Shown here piece by piece: positions 7,262 through 15,931 of a DNA stretch of 58,906 nt. The DNA lies in NCBI RefSeq assembly GCF_030812855.1, contig NZ_JAUSTK010000032.1, positions 1 through 58,906 on the forward strand, written 5' to 3'. The position numbers and the translations under genes are program-made. This stretch comes from Paenibacillus wynnii. Lineage in GTDB: Bacteria; Bacillota; Bacilli; Paenibacillales; Paenibacillaceae. The notes under the pieces are model-generated. The model was not told the origin of the DNA, did no database searches, and was given only the letters and a program-made list of their open reading frames with translations. The first letter of the stretch is position 1, and each line of letters starts with the position of its first letter.

Positions 7262-9229
7262 ATGCAAGCAACATCTAAACATTTAACCCAAGGCAAGGCA
7301 TTATCTCCAAGCTCAAAACGACCACAATTACCAAACCGCCGAAAGTTTGATCTGCAGGCGGTAATGAGCAATTCCGAAATGCAGGCCGCGCTGGGCAGCG
7401 GTATCTTGATGCTTATAGCATGGGCTGCAGGTGGGTGGTCCGAGATCATATCTGTTCTGCTCTATGTAATCTCATATACTGTAGGCGGATGGGTCAAGGC
7501 TAAAGAAGGTGTAGAGACACTAATCAAAGAACGGGATCTTGATGTGAACCTGCTGATGATTGCCGCTGCACTTGGTGCTGCTTCTATCGGCTACTGGAAT
7601 GAAGGCGCGATGTTGATTTTTATATTTGCCCTAAGCGGGGCTCTTGAGAGCTACACGATGGAGCGTAGTAAAAAAGATATTTCTTCACTTATGGCACTTA
7701 AGCCGGCAACGGCGGTGCGAATTGAGAATGGAGCTATGAATGAGATTTCGATTGACCAACTGACCATTGGAGATCTGCTGCTGGTTCGCCCTGGGGAATT
7801 GATTCCATCAGACGGCAAGGTATACCGCGGGGAATCATCCGTGGATCAGGCCTCCATTACCGGAGAGTCGGTCCCTGTCGACAAATTTGCCGGTCATGAG
7901 GTTTTTGCAGGTACAGTCAATGGCGAAGGCCCTCTGTATATTGAAGTAACCAAATCTGCAGAGAACACCCTTTTTGCGAAGATTATCAAGATGGTAGAAG
8001 ATGCAGAATCGGAAGTGCCTAACTCGCAGCGCTTTATCAAACGGCTGGAGTCTATTTATGCCCGGGTGGTAGTGGCTACAACGTTAGCTCTGGTTTTGCT
8101 GCCGCCGTTACTGCTGGATTGGAATTGGGCAATCACATTTTATAAAGCCATGGTGTTTCTCGTTGTTGCTTCCCCATGCGCGCTCGTCTCCTCCATCATG
8201 CCGGCGATGCTGTCCGCAATATCTAAGAGCGCGCGCAGAGGGATTTTATTCAAGGGCGGTGTCCATCTGGAAAATATGGCCCGCACCTCTATTGTCGCCT
8301 TTGACAAGACAGGTACATTAACCGAGGGAGCCCCGCAAGTTACTGATTTTATTGCTGGCGAGGAGTACGATCGGGATGAGCTGCTCATTATATGTGCCTC
8401 CCTTGAGAATATGTCACGGCATCCACTAGCGGAAGCCATTGTACGCAAAGCCGAGGATGAGTATCTGGTGCTTCGGAGTGTACAGGAGACTAAGTCCTTA
8501 ACCGGTTGGGGGATTGAGGGTCAGATTGATGGACAGCAATGGCGGATTGGGAAAACCAACTTCCTTGATACGGAAACGATTGAAGGCTCCACTCGTATCC
8601 TTGACCATTGGAGAGCCCTTCGTCAGCAATTGGAAGATGATGGGAAGACCGTATCCATTATCATAGAGGGCGAGAAGGTTGCGGGCATGATTGCGCTGCA
8701 GGACACAGTACGTCCACAGGCAGAAGCAGCTGTGCGAAAGCTGCAGGCATTAGGGATTAAGGTGGCCATGCTGACTGGAGACCGTGCTGCTACTGCAGCG
8801 GTAATTGCCCGTAAGACAGGAGTAGATCTGGTGTATTCTGATCTTCTGCCGGAGGATAAGGTTAGATATATCAAAGCGATGCGTGAGACCTATGGTAATG
8901 TGGTTATGGTAGGAGATGGAGTTAATGATGCACCAGCTCTAGCCACGGCAACTGTGGGAATAGGGATGGGAATGAAGGGCAGCGGTGCTGCGCTCGAAAT
9001 TGCAGATGTGGTTTTAATGAACGATAACATTGAGGAAATCGCCGTTACGATATCCTTGGCCCGCCGTACCCAAAGAATTGTTAAACAAAATATGATTTTT
9101 GCGGTAAGTGTCATCTCGGTTCTCATATTGAGCAATTTCCTGCAGGGAATCGCGCTTCCTTTTGGTGTCATAGGTCATGAAGGAAGTACTATTCTGGTTA
9201 TCCTGAATGGGCTGCGGCTGTTGCGCTAG
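7262..9229 (+). CDS. Heavy-metal translocating P1B-type ATPase (ZosA/CadA-like)
   Basis: This 655-residue membrane pump has all core P-type motifs: actuator TGES (200-203), phosphorylation site DKTGTLT (Asp348), the SRHPLAEAIV variant of the metal-ATPase HP motif, and hinge GDGVNDAPAL. The transmembrane metal site reads SPCALV (Ser304-Cys306), not CPC, as in B. subtilis ZosA-type Zn/Co transporters. There is no N-terminal heavy-metal-associated CxxC domain. Two Fur-family boxes upstream agree with metal or peroxide control; ZosA is PerR-controlled in B. subtilis. Zinc is the likeliest substrate but cobalt, cadmium or iron cannot be excluded. ATG 7262 follows GGGAAGGTG. Confidence 0.92.
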   Translation: MQATSKHLTQGKALSPSSKRPQLPNRRKFDLQAVMSNSEMQAALGSGILMLIAWAAGGWSEIISVLLYVISYTVGGWVKAKEGVETLIKERDLDVNLLMIAAALGAASIGYWNEGAMLIFIFALSGALESYTMERSKKDISSLMALKPATAVRIENGAMNEISIDQLTIGDLLLVRPGELIPSDGKVYRGESSVDQASITGESVPVDKFAGHEVFAGTVNGEGPLYIEVTKSAENTLFAKIIKMVEDAESEVPNSQRFIKRLESIYARVVVATTLALVLLPPLLLDWNWAITFYKAMVFLVVASPCALVSSIMPAMLSAISKSARRGILFKGGVHLENMARTSIVAFDKTGTLTEGAPQVTDFIAGEEYDRDELLIICASLENMSRHPLAEAIVRKAEDEYLVLRSVQETKSLTGWGIEGQIDGQQWRIGKTNFLDTETIEGSTRILDHWRALRQQLEDDGKTVSIIIEGEKVAGMIALQDTVRPQAEAAVRKLQALGIKVAMLTGDRAATAAVIARKTGVDLVYSDLLPEDKVRYIKAMRETYGNVVMVGDGVNDAPALATATVGIGMGMKGSGAALEIADVVLMNDNIEEIAVTISLARRTQRIVKQNMIFAVSVISVLILSNFLQGIALPFGVIGHEGSTILVILNGLRLLR

Positions 9230-9291
9230 AATGTTAATTTTTAAAAATTAAATTGTTCACAAAATAGTTCCTGTAATAGGAGTCTGGCATA

Positions 9292-9320
9292 TTGACAGAA
9301 TCGTTTTCTGTTATCATAAT
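9292..9320 (+). promoter_or_regulatory. Probable sigma-A promoter of trxB
   Basis: Consensus TTGACA (9292-9297) and CATAAT (9315-9320) are 17 bases apart, about 70 bases upstream of trxB. Confidence 0.7.
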
Positions 9321-9392
9321 AAATACTACATTGTAATCATTTTAAATAAGGACTGACGCATTGCCGTACAGCTCCATAAGGAGGATATAGTC

Positions 9393-10334
9393 ATGTATAA
9401 ATCAATTATTGTGGGAACAGGTCCCGCCGGATTGACTGCTGCAATCTATCTGGCTCGCGCCAATTTGAAGCCATTGGTTATTGAGGGACCTCAACCGGGT
9501 GGACAACTAACCACTACAACAGAAGTCGAGAATTTTCCGGGGTTTTCTGAGGGCATAATGGGACCGGATCTGATGGACAATATGCGTAAGCAGGCGGAGC
9601 GTTTTGGTGCAGAATTTCGTACGGGTTGGGTGAATAGTGTAGAACTGGGGGAACGTCCGTTTAAGCTGAATATTGAAGGGATGGGAGTCCTGGAGACGGA
9701 CACACTGATTCTATCCACTGGAGCTACTGCGAAATACTTGGGTATTCCCGGTGAACAGGATAATATCGGACGGGGTGTGAGTACTTGCGCAACTTGTGAC
9801 GGATTTTTCTTCCGCGGCAAAGAGATTGTGGTTGTTGGCGGTGGGGATTCTGCGCTGGAGGAAGCGGGTTTCCTGACTCGTTTTGCTTCAAAAGTAACTC
9901 TGGTTCACCGCCGCGGTGAACTGCGTGCCTCCAAAATCATGCAGGACCGCGTACGTGACAACGCTAAAGTATCTTGGGGCCTTAACCGTACTCCTCTAGA
10001 GGTGACTTCAGGCGATAAAGGTGTGAACGGACTGAGAGTGCTAAATAATGAAACCGGTAAGGAAGAGATTATAGAAGCCAGCGGTGTGTTCGTTGCCATT
10101 GGACATCATCCTAACACTGCATTCTTAGGCGGTCAGATCACAACGGATGCGAACGGCTATATTGTAACCAATCCAGGTACCTCAGAAACCAATATTCCGG
10201 GCGTATTCGCTTGCGGTGACGTTCAGGATACACGCTATAAACAAGCAATTACTGCAGCAGGCAGCGGTTGTATGGCGGCTATTGATGCTGAGAAATATAT
10301 TGAAAGTTTAGAGCATAGCGCGGTCATTCTATAA
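9393..10334 (+). CDS. trxB: Thioredoxin-disulfide reductase
   Basis: This 313-residue FAD/NADPH enzyme reduces thioredoxin. It has the N-terminal FAD site GTGPAGLTAAIYLARA, the redox pair CATC in the second domain (STCATCDGFFF), the NADPH-binding VVGGGDSALEEA and the C-terminal FAD motif GVFACGDVQD. ATG 9393 follows AAGGAGG with a sigma-A promoter upstream. The next gene on the same strand is a glutaredoxin/NrdH, suggesting thiol-redox grouping, but a 300-base repeat element separates them. Confidence 0.97.
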   Translation: MYKSIIVGTGPAGLTAAIYLARANLKPLVIEGPQPGGQLTTTTEVENFPGFSEGIMGPDLMDNMRKQAERFGAEFRTGWVNSVELGERPFKLNIEGMGVLETDTLILSTGATAKYLGIPGEQDNIGRGVSTCATCDGFFFRGKEIVVVGGGDSALEEAGFLTRFASKVTLVHRRGELRASKIMQDRVRDNAKVSWGLNRTPLEVTSGDKGVNGLRVLNNETGKEEIIEASGVFVAIGHHPNTAFLGGQITTDANGYIVTNPGTSETNIPGVFACGDVQDTRYKQAITAAGSGCMAAIDAEKYIESLEHSAVIL

Positions 10335-10369
10335 TTTAGTATTTAACGCCGGCTCAACTTCATATCATA

Positions 10370-10554
10370 TAAGTGTATTTTATGCATCTATTTGGGTTTA
10401 CTTAGTCGCTAATGCTCGTTTAAGTGTACTTAATACACTTATTCGGGCGAGCTTGGGCTATAATCGGTGATTTGCTGTTTTTTAGTTGCATCAAGTACAA
10501 TTAAAGTTAGAAACAGCTCGTCAAATCACCAAATAGATGTATGAAATACAATTA
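10370..10554. repeat. 185-bp MITE-like palindromic element with 26-bp terminal inverted repeats
   Basis: The ends (10370-10395 and 10529-10554) are inverted repeats matching at 23 of 26 positions. Inside are two further hairpins: one around a perfect AAGTGTA/TACACTT palindrome flanked by GCTCG/CGAGC (about 10411-10453), and one with GGTGATTTG/CAAATCACC arms (10466-10530). No coding potential was seen. It fills most of the 310-base trxB to glutaredoxin gap. No clear target duplication was found. Confidence 0.7.
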
Positions 10555-10644
10555 ACTTTGGGATCATCAGCCTAGTTAAGTGAAGTGAACGTTCAAGATT
10601 TATAGAAGCGGAGTTCCCGCAAAATTATAGGAGGAGATCATACT

Positions 10645-10878
10645 ATGGAAAATGTAATTGTGTACACTTCGACCAATTGTCCGCATTGCCGTCAGGTGAA
10701 GAGCTTTCTGAGTGAGAAGGGCGTTTCCTACGAGGAGCGCAACATCGAGCAGAATGATGATTTTGCACAGCAGGTATGGGATATGGGGATGAGAGCTGTG
10801 CCTATAACCGTAATTGGCGAGTATAAAATTGTAGGCATGAACAAAACTCAGTTCTCCAAAGCTTTGGCGACAGAGTAA
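10645..10878 (+). CDS. Glutaredoxin/NrdH-like redoxin
   Basis: This 77-residue thioredoxin-fold protein has the dithiol motif CPHC near the N-terminus (STNCPHCRQVK), the cis-Pro segment AVPITVI and the glutathione/partner-binding GMNKTQF. Such small redoxins reduce ribonucleotide reductase or other disulfides; their electron donor may be thioredoxin reductase, which is encoded just upstream. ATG 10645 follows AGGAGG. A terminator shared with the opposite gene follows. Confidence 0.88.
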   Translation: MENVIVYTSTNCPHCRQVKSFLSEKGVSYEERNIEQNDDFAQQVWDMGMRAVPITVIGEYKIVGMNKTQFSKALATE

Positions 10879-10900
10879 TTAATTCTATAAATACCAAGCA

Positions 10901-10937
10901 AAAAGCAAGTTTCCGGGATTAGGAAACTTGCTTTTTT
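10901..10937. terminator. Bidirectional terminator
   Basis: AAAAGCAAGTTTCC pairs with GGAAACTTGCTTTT, with A-run and T-run flanks. It lies between the redoxin gene and the convergent small membrane protein gene. Confidence 0.9.
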
Positions 10938-10978
10938 GTTTGTTGGAGACATTTTATTTGTACAAAAAATGATGATCG

Positions 10979-11179
10979 CTAGGTATCTAGAAACAACGTA
11001 CTAATCTGAAAGATCACATATACCGCTATGCCGGAGCCAATTAGCATCAATCCGGACTTCTTCCTGGACTGGAACAGACGTAGTACGCCGAGGCTGATGA
11101 GCGGTGCAATGACAAGCAGAAACAGAAGAACAGCAATGAACATTTTCGCCGAAATATCGGACGTATCAACATAGGTCAT
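10979..11179 (-). CDS. Small two-helix membrane protein, unknown function
   Basis: The 66-residue protein has two clear transmembrane helices (about residues 13-35 and 43-62) joined by a short basic loop, QSRKKSG. ATG 11179 follows a GGAG-containing binding site. It sits downstream of xylR on the same strand, after 149 bases without an obvious terminator, so it might be read from the xylR transcript. No family was recognised. Confidence 0.65.
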   Translation of the reverse strand: MTYVDTSDISAKMFIAVLLFLLVIAPLISLGVLRLFQSRKKSGLMLIGSGIAVYVIFQISTLFLDT

Positions 11180-11328
11180 GGGCGATCACTCCATTTCAAA
11201 AAGAGGCTTTGTGGTGACAAATGTCACACTATTATAACCTTCATTATATAGAATTGAAAGCCCTTAATCTGCACCTGAGAGTACCCTAAATACGTCAATA
11301 TTACGTCAATTTGTTAACTGTTCATTAC

Positions 11329-12489
11329 TCACAGGGTGACACGGATATTCCCAAGGAAATGCATAACCGCCGAGAATCCAGCACCAATCACAGTGCCGCG
11401 GCTGCCCAGCTTGGAGAATGTAATCTCCAACTGCTGCTTATGATAAGGCAGAGTGCGTTCCGCAACCACCTTTCGCAGCGGTTCACCGAGCCATTCTTCA
11501 GCCTCTGACAGTGCTCCTCCAATTACAATAACCTCAGGATTGAAGCTATTGATCAGATTGGTTATACCGATGCCTAGATATTCCCCCACCTTTGCAAAAT
11601 GGCGCAGAGCATCCTCCTGCCCCTGAGATGCATAACGTACAAGCTCCGGCGTAGTTCGTGCCGGTAGATCGATATCCGCGTGATCATACGTTTTCTCCGA
11701 GGCATACAATTCCCAGCATCCGCGGCTTCCACAGCTGCATAGCTTGCCGTCGGCTTCGATAGACATATGCCCGGTCTCTCCCGCATACCCGCGTGCGCCT
11801 TTATACAATTCCCCGCCGATGATGATCCCTGAACCGATACCGGACCCTGCACTGACGTATAGAAGATGTCGCACATCCCGCGCGGCCCCAAAGTTCAACT
11901 CACCTTGGGCTCCAGCATTCGCTTCATTATCGATTGTAACGGGAACGGAAAAGGATGATTCCAGCAGGCCTCGCAGATTCACCATTTCCCAACCTAGATT
12001 GGGTGCAAATAAGACCACTCCGTTCTCATCCACCATACCGGGAACACCTACCCCAATTCCCACAATGCCATATGGTGTTACGGGAGCAGCGGCCATCAGC
12101 TCAGAAATTATTTTATGTATTTCTTCCAGAACATACGGCAGGTCGTGATGGTTCAAGGTGTAATCACGTTCACCCAGCACATTTCCACCGAGATCACAGA
12201 GGACAGCAGTCAGCTGTTTTACACGTAGCTCTATGCCGATAACACTGCCTGCCATCGCATTGAAATGCAGGATTAACGGTTTACGACCTCCGCTGGACTC
12301 TCCCGGGCCGGCTTCAATAACCAGTTCTTGCTGGCATAGCTCGGCAACCAAGTTGGATACAGTTGCTTTATTTAGTCCTGTCATTTCCGATACCCTTGCC
12401 CGTGAGAGGGGGGAGTGTTTTCGAATCATATGGAGGACAATGGATTTATTAATTTTCTTGACCAGTGCCTGGTCACCGGTAACTTTCAC
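11329..12489 (-). CDS. xylR: Xylose-responsive ROK-family repressor XylR
   Basis: This 386-residue protein has an N-terminal winged helix-turn-helix (LSRARVSEMTGLNKATVSNL) and a ROK sugar-kinase-like domain with the zinc-site signature CSCGSRGCWE. XylR represses xylose genes until xylose binds. It is divergent from xylA, and an inverted-repeat operator lies between them. The start is GTG 12489, preceded by AGAAGGAAG; no better in-frame ATG exists. The classical divergent xylR-xylAB layout makes the assignment firm. Confidence 0.94.
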   Translation of the reverse strand: MKVTGDQALVKKINKSIVLHMIRKHSPLSRARVSEMTGLNKATVSNLVAELCQQELVIEAGPGESSGGRKPLILHFNAMAGSVIGIELRVKQLTAVLCDLGGNVLGERDYTLNHHDLPYVLEEIHKIISELMAAAPVTPYGIVGIGVGVPGMVDENGVVLFAPNLGWEMVNLRGLLESSFSVPVTIDNEANAGAQGELNFGAARDVRHLLYVSAGSGIGSGIIIGGELYKGARGYAGETGHMSIEADGKLCSCGSRGCWELYASEKTYDHADIDLPARTTPELVRYASQGQEDALRHFAKVGEYLGIGITNLINSFNPEVIVIGGALSEAEEWLGEPLRKVVAERTLPYHKQQLEITFSKLGSRGTVIGAGFSAVMHFLGNIRVTL

Positions 12490-12674
12490 GAATTACACTT
12501 CCTTCTGGGAACGTTCTCATTTAGTTCTACGCAACTTAGTCTAGAGCCATGTGCTGTAAATTGCAACAGGATCGCGATCCCTTTTTCGGAATATTCAAGG
12601 ATTGAGAACTTCGATTTAAGGTCATCATAACATGGGTTCGTTGTAAAAAACGCAAAATTTACGAGAATAAAAAA

Positions 12675-12699
12675 ACTTTGTTTAACCAATATACAAAGT
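12675..12699. promoter_or_regulatory. Probable XylR operator
   Basis: ACTTTGT and ACAAAGT form a perfect 7-bp inverted repeat around an 11-base AT-rich centre. It lies about 70 bases upstream of xylA and resembles known XylR operators in half-site and spacing. Confidence 0.75.
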
Positions 12700-12723
12700 C
12701 TTTGCGATGTGTTAATATGAGTT

Positions 12724-12737
12724 TGTAACCGCTTGCG
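12724..12737 (+). promoter_or_regulatory. Probable CcpA cre site before xylA
   Basis: TGTAACCGCTTGCG matches 12 of 14 positions of the cre consensus TGWAANCGNTNWCA. It lies between the operator and the xylA ribosome binding site, fitting catabolite repression of xylose use. Confidence 0.6.
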
Positions 12738-12767
12738 GACAAAGCACAATATGAGGAGGATTTTATA

Positions 12768-14084
12768 ATGGCTTATTTTGAAACAGTAGGTAAGATTTCT
12801 TATGAGGGAAGCCGTTCTACCAACCCTTTTGCATTCAAATTCTACAATCCTGAAGAGATCGTTGCAGGGAAATCAATGGAGGAGCACCTTCGTTTTGCGA
12901 TGGCTTACTGGCATACATTAACAGCTGGCGGTTCTGACCCGTTTGGTGCTGAAACTGCAATTCGCGGCTGGAATCATCTTTCTGGAATGGACAAGGCAAA
13001 GGCACGCGTTGAAGCTACTTTTGAATTCTTGGATAAGATGAACATTCCTTTCTACTGCTTCCACGATTTAGATATCGCTCCTGAAGGTGAAAGCCTGCGT
13101 GAATTCCATAGCAACATTGACACAATCGTTGATCTATTGGCTCAAGGCATGAAAACTTCCGGCAAGAAATTGCTGTGGAACACAGCTAACATGTTCACTA
13201 ACCCACGTTATGTGCATGGTGCAGGATCTGCTTGCAACGCTGATGTATTTGCTTATGCGGCTGCTCAAGTGAAGAAAGGTCTGGAAGTTGGTAAGCTGCT
13301 TGGATCTGTAAACTATGTCTTCTGGGGCGGACGTGAAGGTTACGAAACACTGCTCAATACGGATATGGGACTTGAGCTTGACAACATTGCCCGTTTGTTC
13401 TCAATGGCTGTTGACTATGCGAAGGAAATCGGTTTTGAAGGACAATTCCTGATCGAGCCAAAACCAAAAGAGCCAACAAAACACCAATATGATTTCGACT
13501 CAGCTACAACGATTGCTTTCTTGCAAAAATACAACCTCGACAAGCACTTTAAGCTGAATCTTGAAGCTAACCACGCTACGCTTGCAGGCCATACTTTTGA
13601 GCATGAGCTTCGTGTAGCCCGTATCAACGGCATGTTGGGATCACTGGATGCCAACCAAGGCGATCCATTGCTGGGTTGGGATACAGATGAGTTCCCTGTT
13701 AACCTTTATGATTCCACACTGACGCTGTACGAAGTACTGAAGAACGGTGGCCTTGGTAAAGGCGGAATTAACTTTGACGCTAAAGTACGTCGTCCTTCCT
13801 TCGAGCCTGATGATTTGTTCCTGGCACACATTGCCGGCATGGACACTTATGCTAAGGGCTTGAAAGTGGCCGCTAAGTTGATTGAAGATCGCGTATTCGA
13901 GAACTTCATCGACAAACGCTACAGCAGCTTCACTGAAGGTGTTGGAGCTGATATCGTGTCCGGTAAAGCTACACTGGCTTCGCTGTCCGAGTATGCACTG
14001 AACAATGAGAACCCGCGTGCTAACCAATCCGGTCGTCAAGAGTATTTGAAAGCTACATTGAACCAATACATTTTGGCTGAATAG
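12768..14084 (+). CDS. xylA: Xylose isomerase
   Basis: This 438-residue TIM-barrel enzyme converts D-xylose to D-xylulose. It has the class II length and motifs: catalytic His in YCFHDLDIAPEG, VFWGGREGYE, the metal-binding LIEPKPKEPTKHQYD, and LEANHATLAGHTFEHEL. ATG 12768 follows GAGGAGG. Codon use is biased to frequent codons, suggesting high expression. A terminator hairpin separates it from xylB, so xylB may depend on read-through or its own start. Confidence 0.98.
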   Translation: MAYFETVGKISYEGSRSTNPFAFKFYNPEEIVAGKSMEEHLRFAMAYWHTLTAGGSDPFGAETAIRGWNHLSGMDKAKARVEATFEFLDKMNIPFYCFHDLDIAPEGESLREFHSNIDTIVDLLAQGMKTSGKKLLWNTANMFTNPRYVHGAGSACNADVFAYAAAQVKKGLEVGKLLGSVNYVFWGGREGYETLLNTDMGLELDNIARLFSMAVDYAKEIGFEGQFLIEPKPKEPTKHQYDFDSATTIAFLQKYNLDKHFKLNLEANHATLAGHTFEHELRVARINGMLGSLDANQGDPLLGWDTDEFPVNLYDSTLTLYEVLKNGGLGKGGINFDAKVRRPSFEPDDLFLAHIAGMDTYAKGLKVAAKLIEDRVFENFIDKRYSSFTEGVGADIVSGKATLASLSEYALNNENPRANQSGRQEYLKATLNQYILAE

Positions 14085-14136
14085 TAGAATAAGAATAGAC
14101 CAAAGGTACAAAGCTTTATCGTAGTTTATTGCAACG

Positions 14137-14175
14137 GGGGTTGCTGAAGAAAGCATTCTTCGGCAGCCCCTTTTT
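14137..14175 (+). terminator. Terminator/attenuator between xylA and xylB
   Basis: GGGGTTGCTGAAGAA pairs with TTCTTCGGCAGCCCC around AGCA and is followed by five T. It lies 53 bases after xylA and probably lowers xylB expression relative to xylA. Confidence 0.9.
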
Positions 14176-14224
14176 CTACATGTATGCTCTCGAAGTGCTG
14201 ACCGAACTTATAGGAGGATAATAT

Positions 14225-15721
14225 ATGAAATATGTAATTGGTATTGATCTAGGCACCAGTGCTGTAAAGTCGGTTCTCGTAGACCAGAAGGGAACAGTCA
14301 TCGGTGAGCATTCAGAAGCTTACCCGCTGAGCAGACCGCAACCGGGCTGGAGCGAGCAGAACCCTGAAGATTGGGTGAAGGGTACACTTACCAGCCTTCG
14401 CCGCTTAATGGAAGGTACAGGAATAGACGCTTCCTTGATCGACGGAATCAGCTTTTCCGGGCAAATGCATGGACTTGTATTAGTGGATAGTGAAGGTACA
14501 GTATTGCGTCCGGCTATGTTATGGAATGATACCCGTACTACTGCTCAATGCCGCAGAATTGAAAGCACGCTCGGTCCGAAGCTGCTGGAAATCGCTAGAA
14601 ACCGTGCGTTAGAAGGCTTTACACTGCCTAAGATTCTGTGGGTACAGGAGAATGAGCCGGAACTGCTGTCCCAGGCTTATCAATTCCTGCTGCCTAAGGA
14701 TTATGTGCGCTATCGTCTAACGGGTGATTATGCTATGGACTATTCCGATGCAGCCGGAACTCTTCTGCTAGATGTAGGCTCCAAGCAATGGAGTGCCGAA
14801 ATCGCAGAAGCCTTCGTCTTACCGTTGTCTCTCTGTCCGAGACTTGTGGAGTCATTTGAATCAACAGGCACTTTATTGCCTGAAATTGCTGAAGTCTCCG
14901 GTCTGCTCCCTACGACCCAAGTATTTGCAGGCGGTGCGGATAATGCTTGCGGAGCGCTTGGAGCAGGGATATTGGGTGAAGGTCGGACGATGTGCAGTAT
15001 TGGAACCTCAGGCGTAGTGCTGTCCTATGAGACTAATAAGGATTTGAATCTGGAAGGTAAAGTTCATTTCTTCAATCACGGAGAGAAGGATGCTTACTAC
15101 ATCATGGGTGTTACCCTTGCGGCTGGACACAGCCTCAACTGGTTCAAGGAAACCTTTGCTGCTGACAAGAGCTTCGATGAATTGCTGGATGGCGTGGATT
15201 CGATTCCGGCAGGAAGTGCTGGTCTGCTGTTCACACCGTATATTGTCGGGGAGCGCACACCGCACCCGGACGCGGATATCCGCGGGAGCTTTATTGGTAT
15301 GGATTCAGGACATACTCAGTCCCACTTTGCCCGTTCAGTATTAGAGGGAATTACCTTCTCACTACGTGAGTCCATTGAAATCGTGCGCGAATCCGGTAAG
15401 TCGATAACCGAGGTAGTAGCGATCGGTGGAGGCGCCAAGAATGAAACCTGGCTGCAAATGCAGGCCGATATCTTTAATGCTTCTATTATCAAGCTCGAAA
15501 GTGAGCAGGGCCCGGCGATGGGGGCGGCTATGCTTGCTGCATACGGCATCGGTTGGTTCCCTTCTCTCGGAGAATGTGCGGATGCCTTTATCCGCCAGGC
15601 TGGACGGTATACCCCGAATCCGGAGCAGGCGGCTATTTACAACGAGCTGTTTGGTTTGTATCAGGAAGTATACGGAGCCACTCGTGAGTTGAATAGCAAA
15701 CTGGCATCTTACCGTAAATAA
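14225..15721 (+). CDS. xylB: Xylulokinase
   Basis: This 498-residue FGGY-family kinase phosphorylates D-xylulose to xylulose 5-phosphate for the pentose phosphate pathway. It has the ATP-binding IGIDLGTSAVKSVLVD, substrate-site ISFSGQMHGLV, catalytic Asp in FAGGADNACGALGAG and the C-terminal AIGGGAKNETWLQMQADI. ATG 14225 follows AGGAGG. It is the distal gene of the xyl pair. Confidence 0.97.
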   Translation: MKYVIGIDLGTSAVKSVLVDQKGTVIGEHSEAYPLSRPQPGWSEQNPEDWVKGTLTSLRRLMEGTGIDASLIDGISFSGQMHGLVLVDSEGTVLRPAMLWNDTRTTAQCRRIESTLGPKLLEIARNRALEGFTLPKILWVQENEPELLSQAYQFLLPKDYVRYRLTGDYAMDYSDAAGTLLLDVGSKQWSAEIAEAFVLPLSLCPRLVESFESTGTLLPEIAEVSGLLPTTQVFAGGADNACGALGAGILGEGRTMCSIGTSGVVLSYETNKDLNLEGKVHFFNHGEKDAYYIMGVTLAAGHSLNWFKETFAADKSFDELLDGVDSIPAGSAGLLFTPYIVGERTPHPDADIRGSFIGMDSGHTQSHFARSVLEGITFSLRESIEIVRESGKSITEVVAIGGGAKNETWLQMQADIFNASIIKLESEQGPAMGAAMLAAYGIGWFPSLGECADAFIRQAGRYTPNPEQAAIYNELFGLYQEVYGATRELNSKLASYRK

Positions 15722-15758
15722 AGCGGTAGGGAGCTGTTGTCTGGGATTAAGAAAGAAC

Positions 15759-15787
15759 GGCCTTCCGCTGTCAGCGGAGGGCTGTTT
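15759..15787 (+). terminator. Probable terminator of xylB
   Basis: GCCTTCCGCT pairs with AGCGGAGGGC around a GTC loop. Only a short T-run follows. Confidence 0.6.
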
Positions 15788-15931
15788 GCCTAACTATAGT
15801 AAGAACAATAGAAATAATAAAAGGTAAATGTACACAATTGTAGTACTTATGTTTCTTCTGTTATTCTAGGGTGTATCTGCAGTCATACACCATCTACTGT
15901 GTAATGATTGTCTTGGGGAGGGCGGAGCACC

